Under the pieces are notes generated by a model that made no database searches, had not been told where the DNA came from, and saw only the letters and a program-made list of their open reading frames with translations. From NCBI GenBank assembly GCA_903960945.1, contig CAJCCR010000323.1, positions 1-32,967 on the forward strand: a stretch of 32,967 nt of DNA. Reading direction: 5' to 3'. Both the position numbers and the translations under genes were made by a program. Position 1 is the first letter of the stretch; each line of letters begins with the position of its first letter. This DNA is from an uncultured Planctomycetaceae bacterium. GTDB lineage: Bacteria > Planctomycetota > Planctomycetia > Gemmatales > Gemmataceae. This document shows, piece after piece, positions 1-9,800 of this stretch.

Positions 1-828
1 ATGGATAGGCGTGTTGTAAAAGTTGGACAATGGGAAGTAGGGCCACAAAAGCCCCTGCTCTGGATTCTTGGCCCCTGCGTTATCGAATCCCGCGAACTTG
101 TTCTTTCTGTCGCAGATAAAATTCTTGATATTAGCAGAAAGCTTAACATTCAAGTCGTTTTTAAATCATCCTTCGATAAAGCCAATCGTAGCTCGGGTAA
201 AACTTTCCGCGGCCCAGGTATCGATGAAGGCCTTAAAATCCTTGACGAAGTCAAAAGCATTACCGGCCTCCCCGTTCTTACCGATATCCATGAAACCGAT
301 CATGCCGCTGCCGCTGGCCAAGTATGCGAAGTCCTGCAAATCCCAGCTTTCCTTGCCAGGCAAACCGATCTTCTCTTTGCTGCAGGCAAAACAGGCAAAG
401 TTATCAATGTGAAAAAAGGCCAGTTCATGGCTCCTTGGGATATGAAAAATGTGGTCAGCAAACTTGACGAAGTTGGCAACAACCGTTTGCTGCTTACCGA
501 ACGGGGCGCAACCTTTGGCTATGGCAACCTCGTTAGCGATATGCGATCCATTCCGCTTATGCAAGACCTCGGGCCACCCGTGATCTTTGATGCAACCCAT
601 AGCGTACAAATGCCAGGCGGTGCAGGCGATCGAAGCGGAGGCGATAGACGCATGGTGCCCTATCTAGCCAAGGCTGCTGTTGCTGCTGGTTGCGATGGTG
701 TGTTTATCGAAACCCATCCCAACCCTGATAAAGCCTTAAGCGATGGCCCTAATATGATCGCCCTCGAAAATCTTTCTGATTTGATTTCAACCTGCTTGCG
801 TATCAGGCAGGCTATTCAATTGCCTTGA
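1..828 (+). CDS. kdsA: 3-deoxy-8-phosphooctulonate synthase (KdsA)
   Basis: Full-length ORF from the first base; KdsA motifs GPCVIES, FKSSFDKANRSS, PVLTDIHE, QIPAFLARQTDLL, NVKKGQFMAPWDM, DATHSVQMPGG, CDGVFIETHPNPDKALSDGPNM. Confidence 0.96.
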   Translation: MDRRVVKVGQWEVGPQKPLLWILGPCVIESRELVLSVADKILDISRKLNIQVVFKSSFDKANRSSGKTFRGPGIDEGLKILDEVKSITGLPVLTDIHETDHAAAAGQVCEVLQIPAFLARQTDLLFAAGKTGKVINVKKGQFMAPWDMKNVVSKLDEVGNNRLLLTERGATFGYGNLVSDMRSIPLMQDLGPPVIFDATHSVQMPGGAGDRSGGDRRMVPYLAKAAVAAGCDGVFIETHPNPDKALSDGPNMIALENLSDLISTCLRIRQAIQLP

Positions 829-858
829 TTATCTATGTAACTTCTTGACGGAATTATC

Positions 859-2802
859 ATGAGTACCATTCCAGATAATGCTTTTCCTGAAGAATCCAAA
901 AAAAGCAAGACCTTGCTGGTTTCTATCATTGCAGGAATCATCTTGTTTGCTGGTACCTTGCTTTTCTTCACCTTTAGTTCAAACCCCGTGAAAAAAGATT
1001 CCGACAAGATTAACACTGCAAACGCCCCCGAAGATTCCTCGTTAAAATCTGCTCAGGAATTGCTCACCAACGATAATGATTTGAACTCTTGCAAAACAGC
1101 CTTGCAACAAATCAATAATCATCTTGCAACTCATCCCAACGAAAAACCAGCAACTTTCTCGCAGGAAAAAAGAGAGATTTACTCTAAGTTTGGCATGAAT
1201 GATCAGCAATTTAATGAAATTGATAGCCCCACCTTTACCCTTCTTGACCCGCACTATCTTGAAGAGCGATTGATGTTTCGGGATATCGCCCGTTTTCTTG
1301 AACCGCCCGCTATAGGTGTCAAACAAGTCAAAGCCTCTATCAGCGAAGTTTCTACTCATGCATTTATGTGGGTGGTTCGGGAAATGCGACTCACACCGCG
1401 ATCGAACAACGCAGTTCCTCCCATCTATGCCTTGCGTAGAGGTTGGGGCAGTAGTTATGAACGCTCTCTTACTTTTCTTGCATTGCTCGAACAGTTTCTT
1501 TATGTGGGAGAAAAACTCGAACAACCAGCGGGATGTATGCTTCTTCTCCCAGGCAAAGATCCCAATGCTCCTCCTAGAATTTGGTTGGGAGTTGTCGATG
1601 AGTCAGGCAATGATCTTTACTTGTTTGATCCTATTTTGGGTATCCCTCTTCCCGGGGGAAAAGATGGTAAGCCATTGCTTCTTACCGAATTAAAAGCAGA
1701 TCCGAAAAAAATTAGAGTCCTCGATTCTGAACAAGCCCCTTACGATGTGCAACCCGAACAAATTTTGAAAATCGCACCCTTTATCGTACCTTCCCTTTCT
1801 TCCCTTTCACCTCGCATGAAACTTCTCGAAGATAAATATCTTCCTTCAGGCGCCAAGGCCAGACTTTCTACTGATCTGGAATCGTTGATCATGAAAATCG
1901 AAAAAGCTTGTAGGCCATCGCTTGGTGCCTCATCTAAAGTTTTTTTGATGAATCAAGCAGTTGAATCTCTTCGCATGTTTCTATCTGCAGGTAATGGCGG
2001 ATTCGCCTCTCCACAAATCCTTCAAGCTTATCAAATCGAATTAATTCCTCAGACCGCAATACCCCCACAACTTCAAAAAGTCCCTCACCCTATCATTCTT
2101 GAAAACATAGGTAATATGCTTTCTAGGCCATTTATCAATTCTGCGCTTGAACCCAAACTGCCCCGAGATCAAATGCTTCATGCCCGCTATGCAAAAGCGG
2201 TGCCTGATCTTGTTCGCGAGGGCGATGAACTCCGAATTCAACTGCGTGGTGCAGAAACAGATCCTAATCTTCCCCAGCGAATCAACAACTGGATGGAAGC
2301 TGCAAAGCAAGTTTTTACTAGCTTCGACACAATCATGCAAAACAAGGATAAAACCCCTGAAGACCTTACGATGATTAATCTCGAAATCCGAACCCTATTC
2401 CAAAAAGGTGAAAAAGACCTTGGAATGATGATCGCTGGCTCCATAGGCAGGCCAAGAGGCGAACAAATTTCCTGGCTGCTCGCACTTTGTAAACACGAGC
2501 TCGCAGAACAACAACAACGCAGATTCGATATCCAATCCAAATCCACTGAACCAACCCAATTGGCCCAACAAGATAGACTCAATAAGTGGAAGGATTGCGA
2601 AAGCGCTTGGCGCAGATATTTAGAGGAATTCCCCGTAGGCGCAGGCGCACCCCATGGCAAGCTCCTTTGGGGCTACGCTTTAGCAAACCTAGGCGATAAA
2701 GAAGCTGCAATCAATGCTTGGCAAGATGTTTCTAGGCCGATGGCAACTCAGGAAAAAGCCGCCAGACTCTTCCTCGCCAAATCCCTCAAAGATAAGAAAT
2801 AA
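859..2802 (+). CDS. Membrane-anchored protein with transglutaminase-like region and C-terminal TPR-like segment
   Basis: N-terminal TM helix (LLVSIIAGIILFAGTLLFFTF); WVVREMRL...RRGWGSSYERSLTFLALLEQ...YLFDPILGIPLPG resembles a transglutaminase-like core; C-terminal helical repeat (LLWGYALANLGDKEAAINAWQDV). Confidence 0.6.
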   Translation: MSTIPDNAFPEESKKSKTLLVSIIAGIILFAGTLLFFTFSSNPVKKDSDKINTANAPEDSSLKSAQELLTNDNDLNSCKTALQQINNHLATHPNEKPATFSQEKREIYSKFGMNDQQFNEIDSPTFTLLDPHYLEERLMFRDIARFLEPPAIGVKQVKASISEVSTHAFMWVVREMRLTPRSNNAVPPIYALRRGWGSSYERSLTFLALLEQFLYVGEKLEQPAGCMLLLPGKDPNAPPRIWLGVVDESGNDLYLFDPILGIPLPGGKDGKPLLLTELKADPKKIRVLDSEQAPYDVQPEQILKIAPFIVPSLSSLSPRMKLLEDKYLPSGAKARLSTDLESLIMKIEKACRPSLGASSKVFLMNQAVESLRMFLSAGNGGFASPQILQAYQIELIPQTAIPPQLQKVPHPIILENIGNMLSRPFINSALEPKLPRDQMLHARYAKAVPDLVREGDELRIQLRGAETDPNLPQRINNWMEAAKQVFTSFDTIMQNKDKTPEDLTMINLEIRTLFQKGEKDLGMMIAGSIGRPRGEQISWLLALCKHELAEQQQRRFDIQSKSTEPTQLAQQDRLNKWKDCESAWRRYLEEFPVGAGAPHGKLLWGYALANLGDKEAAINAWQDVSRPMATQEKAARLFLAKSLKDKK

Positions 2803-2887
2803 AAGCACTAGAAAGGTTGTTCAATTCTTGGCTTTTAATATTTGTGGATTTCACGCTTTTGCTGGAATGACGGCCGGTGGTTCCTAA

Positions 2888-3084
2888 GCCCCGAAGGGGT
2901 GAAATGTGATAGCCCGGGGTGGAGCGGAGCGCAACCCCGGGTAACAATCGAGCCCTCAAATAAGCCCTGAAAGGGCGGAATAATCAGCTACCGAGGTCTT
3001 TCGCCCTTTCAGGGATGGGGGGTTTTATGGCGGCTTTTTCCCAGGGCGTTGCCCTGGGCTATCTCATTTCGCCCTTTCAGGGCG
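2888..3084. repeat. Cluster of GC-rich palindromes (REP-like intergenic element)
   Basis: CCCC-GAA-GGGG (2889-2899); CCCGGGGT...ACCCCGGG (2913-2941); GCCCTGAAAGGGCG (2964-2977) and its reverse-complement copies at 3002-3015 and 3070-3084; CCCAGGGC-GTT-GCCCTGGG (3040-3058). Confidence 0.75.
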
Positions 3085-3176
3085 AATGCAGGTGTACTCA
3101 AGGATTTTCCCTGCCTCTGCGTCTTCGCGGTAAAAGTTCTTAGTTTTGCCTCGAAATCAGAATTAGTTGGCATCTT

Positions 3177-3204
3177 TTGCAGAATTAGATTAAAAAATTA
3201 CTAG
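3177..3204 (+). promoter_or_regulatory. Possible sigma70-like promoter for the 28-aa ORF
   Basis: TTGCAG, 16-nt spacer, TACTAG, about 45 nt upstream of the ATG at 3251; weak consensus match. Confidence 0.25.
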
Positions 3205-3250
3205 AATTACTCTTGGGTCAACAAGGCATTTAAACAAGGAATGATTAAGC

Positions 3251-3337
3251 ATGGCACGTACTTTGAAGCTGAAGACTAGGAAAAAAAGAAACAACATTAA
3301 GAGAAAACGCCAACGCTTTTTGAAAAAGGATCATTAA
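3251..3337 (+). CDS. 28-aa highly basic mini-protein MARTLKLKTRKKRNNIKRKRQRFLKKDH
   Basis: Complete ATG-TAA ORF below the cutoff of the supplied ORF track; AAGGA at 3236-3240 as SD; 14/28 residues Lys/Arg; strong intrinsic terminator 35 nt downstream. Confidence 0.65.
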   Translation: MARTLKLKTRKKRNNIKRKRQRFLKKDH

Positions 3338-3372
3338 TCCTTAGCGCAATCTTCGTTAGCGCCACGATCTTT

Positions 3373-3412
3373 AAAAAGGATCATCCTCGCATTTGACAGG
3401 ATGATCCTTTTT
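3373..3412 (+). terminator. Rho-independent terminator
   Basis: Perfect 15-bp stem AAAAAGGATCATCCT / AGGATGATCCTTTTT with 10-nt loop CGCATTTGAC, followed by TATTTAAA. Confidence 0.85.
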
Positions 3413-3438
3413 TATTTAAAGCCCAGTTATTAATTTGA

Positions 3439-3690
3439 ATGGGTAGCACTTCTAATTTCCGCCTGCTCCGCATTATCAACAGTTCAGGCCAGGTGATTGA
3501 CGAATTCTTCTCTGGTGGGGTTCGAGTTGGCCTTGGGGATGTCAATGGTGATGGATTAATAGATTTGGTCACCGGCGCAGGCCCTAGTGGTGGGCCCAAT
3601 GTGAAAGTCTTCGGCGGCTTGCAACTCGACCTGTTGCTAAGCTACTTCGCTGGCAACCCTGAAGATGAAGACGGCGTGTTTGTAGCCTAA
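3439..3690 (+). pseudogene. Orphan FG-GAP C-terminal module (gene-tail remnant or short standalone ORF)
   Basis: GGVRVGLGDVNGDGLIDLVTGAGPSGGPNVKVFGGLQLDLLLSYFAGNPEDEDGVFVA* aligns to, and stops at the same point as, the C-terminus of the 3314-aa protein (GGVRVAVNDGNGDGIADIITGAGPGGGPQVKVFSFPALDLLFSFYSGEPTNSGGVYVG*). Confidence 0.6.
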
Positions 3691-3863
3691 ACGGCTACAA
3701 ATAACTTAGATTGCGGAAAACAAATGCCCCTCTGGCTTGGTAATTTAAATTTAAGTTTTTCTTTATTTTTTTAAATATTTACTTTTTGTCACTGCATCAT
3801 TAGGCTAAAGTATATTTCCCAGCCTTCGCATTTTATCTATTTTTATCTTGAGGATTTTTAGTA

Positions 3864-6800
3864 ATGAAGTTATTTTCACTAAGAACATGGGATGTTTTCG
3901 ACCGTTTTTTTCAATTGGAATCCATAAAGAATACCCCTCACAGGAAAAAGTCATTAAGGATGGCTTTAGAGCTTCTGGAACCCCGCTGGAATCCAACAGG
4001 CAACATGACAACCTTCCAGTTTGATATCCCAGCAAGTGTGGCCAATCTTGGAGTACAAGACGGGGTTTATTCCAATACTGACCATATTTATTTGGCTGGT
4101 ACGCTTGGTCAACAAACCTTTCAAACTATACCATCAGCGCCGGCAACCGGAAGTTCGGAGCAATTGCAACTTATTACTTTGGTGTCACCTGGTAGCTATC
4201 AGACTTCACAATCCGTAAGCCTTGCTATTCCTTTTCCTGCAAGTACCTTTCCAAATAATGGCGAATTTCGGGGCGGAGAATTAATTGTTTTTGTTGGCGA
4301 TGTAGTTAATGGGTTGCCAATTACACCAGGTAGTAATTCGGTGGGTGCGCCCACGGCAGCAGCAAATCCCTCCACTAATATTGCCCCAGATAATTACGCC
4401 CAGATCGAATTAACTTATATCCCCCAAGGGAATGGCGCTGGGTTAGATATTGATAGTTCTTCGGTGGATAATGTGGGATTCCCTTTTACCTTGACCTACC
4501 CTACTTCAGGCTCTGGTTCTGCTAGTTTTCCTATTAATCCGTTGGGTATCACTCTTAGTCAAAACAACCTTTACAGTACATTTAACACTCTTGTCGAAAA
4601 CGGAACTATTCCGCAGGAATTTCAGCAGTCTTCCACTTTTAACCAACAGCAGGATTCCAGTAATATTCAGATCGTAGCTCCGGGGGATATTCTTTCCCAT
4701 AACGCCACCGCACCAATTATTAATTCGGTGAACCAGGTGTCAACACTAGGCACACTGGATGCAAATTACAATTACTTTTATGTCGTTACTGCCTACAGCG
4801 ATAATGTGATTGAATCTTATAACCTCAATACTTCAACAGGTACTGTTACCGATGGTAGTAGTGGTGTTCGGGGTGAGACCCTGTTGAGCAATTTCTTTAA
4901 CTCAGGCATTTTGGCCTCTGGCAAAAGCAACCAAATCAACTGGAGTCCCTACCTAGACCCTAATACGGCTGGTTACAATATTTATCGTTTCAGTACGCCG
5001 GATTCAACATTTACTCCCAATTCGGATACGGTCTATAACCTTATTGCTCAGATTCCAAATAATTCGAGCAACTCGGTTTCTGTTCCATTTAATGTTCAAT
5101 CTTTTTTAACTGGAGCCACAACTTTAACACCTAGTTCCACAAATGGATTGAGCGTAGGGATGAAGATTTCCGGCGTTGGTATTGCGCCAAACACCACCAT
5201 ACAAGCGATTGGTAGTAATGGACAAATCACCATTTCCATCCGGGCAAGCGGGTCAGGTGGTGGATCTGGAGTTGCAAATTCCCTGACCGCCACTTCCTAT
5301 CAATTTTTGGACACAGGTTCTATTCCGCAGGCAAAACAAATTTCAGGCAGCACCGCAAGTAGTTATGGCTTCAACCCGTTGAGTGAATATTACACGGAAG
5401 AATTGCTAGAATTTTTTAGCCATTATCTTACTCCAAATTCTTTTGCGCTTACCCGTTCGAATGTTGAATGGGCTGGTAATACGGTTTTATATGCTCCTGC
5501 TGGGTCTTGGAACATCAGCAATTCCAACTACATGGCTTTGCAATTGACTGCCCAAAATGGAGATGGGGGCACCATTGCTGCTGGCGATGTATTGAACGTC
5601 TATGCTCCGTTTTTCCAAACCAATACCCGCTATGTAACAATTAATAATAATCCATTGCCGCAAATGCCATCATGGCTTTCCTTGGCTAATGTAAACGGTG
5701 TGCAAGGAATAGGAAATCTCTATGAATCACCTTCACAGATGGTTTTTGGTTGTGATTCTGTATTTGCTTCAAATGGATTGGATCCGGATATAGCTGGTGC
5801 AACCTCTGCTTTGGGCACTTATCTTGGTTCTATCGAAGATTCGATTGCTGCTGCTTTCAATCGTGGAATAGCTTCTAATTTTAGCATTCAGCCCGACAAC
5901 TGGGCTAGTTTTCCGGCCATTTCCGGAAATCCAATTGTTTCTACCTCGGGATCAAGCCAAATAACAAATGAGGTAACTTATTATTACGCTGTTACTGCCA
6001 TCAATGTGCTTGGAGAATCCACGCCTAGTCTAATAGTTCCAGCCACTTTGCTTCCAGGGCAGGTTGCCACCATCAATTGGACGCAAAATCCCAATCCTGT
6101 TCCACCAAGCTTGAGTTTTAATATTTACCGGGGAACTACTCCGGACATTAGCCAGATGGGACTGCTTCTAAATGTGGGCGGAAATACCCTGACATTAACC
6201 GATAACGGTTCTGCTTTATCAAATCCAAGCACCCACCCACCGTTTCAGTATTATGCAGCTAACAGTACTTCGAATTGGTATTCCTATTTCACCCAAACCA
6301 ATAGTTCGGTAGATCCTGTAAATGGTGTCAGTATCAATGGGCTTTCTTATGGTTTTGCCTATGCCGACCAGGGCGGTCTTTCCACCAATGCATTTTTCAG
6401 CACAGGGAATTTTCCCGCGAGCATTGGTGTGCATATGGGTTTGATATCTGGGCCAGAGTTTATTACCCAGCTTCTGGCGGATGCAACTCAAAGTCAGTCC
6501 TATTCCCAGCAAATTCAAGTCAGTGGCAATGTAAGTAATCTTAGTTATTCCATAACCAGTGGGTCATTACCGGTAGGTTTAACATTAAACGCCAATACAG
6601 GCATCATTAGTGGCACCCTTAATCCTACGGCAGCCACTTCCACCTTTACGATTCAGGTAAGCGGTAACGAAGATAATTCACCCTTTGCACCTATATCCCG
6701 TTTGTTTTCGCTGACAGTTAATAGTTCGCAGCCTGCATCACAGCCCCTAACAATTTCTGGGTTGACAGTTCCTACTTCAGGGCCAAGTTATCTAACGCTT

Positions 6801-9800
6801 GAGCCCGTTTCCCTTGGGATAGGTGCTGGTTCAGCCAGCCAGTCTTATACACGAACGATATCAGTTTCAGGGGGCACGGGGCCGTATACTCTTGCACCAA
6901 CTACGAATATTGGGACTGGGCAAGTCCTTTATACGCAGTTTCCTATAAATACAATTACAACAATTAATTCTGTCAATAATGTTTTTACACTTACCACAGT
7001 CAATCCTTTGGCTCTTAGTGCCGGCCAGACTAGCATTACTTTTGAAATAATGGATTCTGCCACGCCAACCCCAAATATCATTACCTTTCAATTGCAAACT
7101 AATATTTTGCCTGGTCTAACCATTACTGTTCCATCAACACCCACTGCTTATGTTGGCATTCCTTATTATCAAAAGCTTAAAACGAACCAAAATCCAACAC
7201 AGGTTCCAGCATACCCTTGGGGAGAATTGACTTATTCCTTGGCAACAGGTTCCAGTCTACCCCCTGGTCTCACCCTAACACCATGGGGTGTCATTCAAGG
7301 CACGCCAACTACTTCTTCGGGTAGTCCGTTTAGCTATACGGTTCAGGTAACGAATCAGGTGACAGGTGTTACGGAAACTGTTACTGCCAGCTTGGCTATG
7401 AATGTGCTATCAAACAGCAGTTATACTGCCCTTGCTGTTACCAATCCGGGAACTTTGCTACCTGTTTTGGGAACTATCTACAACTCTGGCAGTCCATTGG
7501 CAACCATCGCAACGACCGGGGGATCGGGCGGGGTTCAGCTTGAGTTGATTAATGGTCAACTGCCTGCTGGGTTGAGTTTTAATGGGACACAAATTATTGG
7601 GTCTGTTTCTTCACCGGGTGGTGATTTTCCGGTGACCTTCCGTGCAATTGATATTCAGGGGCACATTGCTTTTCAGAATGTCACCATTTCTGTGACATCT
7701 ATAAGCCCACCTTCCACCCAAAGCGGTAGTGTACCAATCCCTTACGATGTTTATCGGGCTACGAGTTCACTCATCATTCCCGGTACCGGTTTTAATGCCA
7801 CCACGCCCGCCAACAATGTATTGACTGTGAGTTCAATCAACACAACCATTCAAAACTCAACAACATTGAATCAGTTGGTGGCCAACCTGAGCAGCATTCT
7901 GCCAGCTTCAGGAACAATCAATTTAAATCTGGCAGTTAATAGCGGTTCGCCAATTACTTCGAATGGTTATGCCAATATCCGCTCCAATCCCACTATTACA
8001 GTAAGCACGGAAAATCTGGCGCAAAATTCCAGTACTCTCCTCATTAGCGGAACCAATTTTGGCACGGGAAATTCCGGAACTGAACCTTTTGGCGGTTATA
8101 GATATTTCATCAATGCCACGAATGTGCCCAACGAAGCCCAGTTAATTTTGACAGACAGTTTAAATAATGTCATTCCATATACCGGTATAGGAAATGGAAA
8201 CTATTCCACCACCATGGAAATTTCTGGGATTAATCTTTCCAATGCTGCTGCAGGTGCTTTGAATGCAAAATTGGTGGTGAATGGGCAAACGATTTTGGGA
8301 CCCACTCCGGTAGGAACCATTGTTGCAGCTAATGCCCCCCCAACGATTAACTTTAACCAGAATAACACCACTTTTCTGACAAACACCGGCCCAACAACTT
8401 ACACGGTGCTAATTACAGGTAGTGGTTTTCAACCTTTTTCCGGTTCATCCGTTACAGTTGATTTAAAAAATGATTCATTCCAGAATATTACGGTTACCAA
8501 TACCCAAGTACTAAATGACAATTCTTTGCTTGTAACATTTTCTGGAACTCTGCCCACCAATCTGTTTGCCCGTATTTTTGTGAATGGTGTTGGAAGCGCT
8601 GCCAATACTACAGATCAGACACTGAATCATTACCCGAGTGGATATGTTCAGTTCGCTTCATTAAACAGTAATGCCGGAGAAATTAATTCAAATCCAGCCA
8701 TAGCGATTAATGGTACGCAATTCATTATTTATGGATATGGATTTGTGCCTTCTTCACTAAATTCAAGTGCCCCAACTAGTGTAAGTAGCTTGCAATATCT
8801 TGTTCCAGACCATGGTTTTTCAAGCATTATTTCAAGCAATTACACCTCGGTTTGTTTGACGCCAAATATTATTTTGGTAACACTTATTAATGGTTCAATT
8901 TCAACCCTTGCTCCGGGCGGGAGCCAGATTCATGCCGTGCTACAAAATCCATCACAAGGCGGTACAAATGGGTTTTTGCTATTTAATGTTGCACCAACAA
9001 TAAACCAAATCCAGCCAACCATAACACCCTACACCGGGTCTTCCCCAAATCCGATTTCCAATAATGGATACACCCTTGCCATTAATGGATCCGATTTTGG
9101 CACTGCTGTAAGTTCTACCGGATCTGTCGGGAACACCTTTGTGCAGTTGTATTTGGGTAATTCCACTACTACGCCTCTTTTCAGCTTTATAAACAGCTTT
9201 TTCAGTACCGCACAAGGTTCAATGAATAATGGAGCAGGTGTGCAGGATGTCGTCATAAACGGCACTACGGCCATGACGGTGAATCTTGCAGGCCCCTTGC
9301 CTGCGGGCGATATCTACGCAGTAGTTACCACGCAGGGAGTATCCAGTTCGCTAACCAAAGTGGCAACCATAGCAAGTTCGGCTTCAACGCCTACCATCAC
9401 AAGTAGCACCCAGAAGATTTCCCTTAACCCTACGCGGATTATAATCAACGGAACTAATTTTGACACTAATGGCAGCAATTTGGTCACTCTTAGTCAGGGA
9501 ACAGTAGTTTCTGTAACTGCCGTTTCTTCTACTCAAATTGTAGCAGTTGTAGATGGTATCACCACCACAGGGTCGTTAAGTGCTTCGGTCGTAGTGAATG
9601 GGGTATCTAGTGGAAACCCTGTTCAGGTTGCTGATGTGGTTGCGGTTGGGCCGGATGTCCAATTTAGTATTGGCACTCTTTCCCCAAGTGCAAACAAGCT
9701 GGTGATAACCGGTTCCAACTTCAGCACCACCAGTGCGAACAACACTGTAACGCTTTATTCTCAGGCGGGTGCGATTGCAAATGCTGTAGCGAGTGTAGTG

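Noticed and set aside
166-609. 147-aa antisense ORF inside kdsA
   Set aside because: Shadow ORF opposite a clearly real conserved gene; no recognisable motifs or RBS.
1042-1524. 160-aa minus-strand ORF within the transglutaminase-like gene
   Set aside because: Antisense shadow frame with no supporting signal.
2888-3084. CRISPR array interpretation of the repeated GCCCTTTCAGGGC units
   Set aside because: Copies are irregularly spaced, in alternating orientation, of mixed palindrome families, and there are no cas genes nearby.
3241-3279. Short upstream-overlapping ORF MIKHGTYFEAED starting at 3241
   Set aside because: Its ATG directly abuts the AAGGA motif with no SD spacing; the 3251 ATG has better spacing and a more coherent product.
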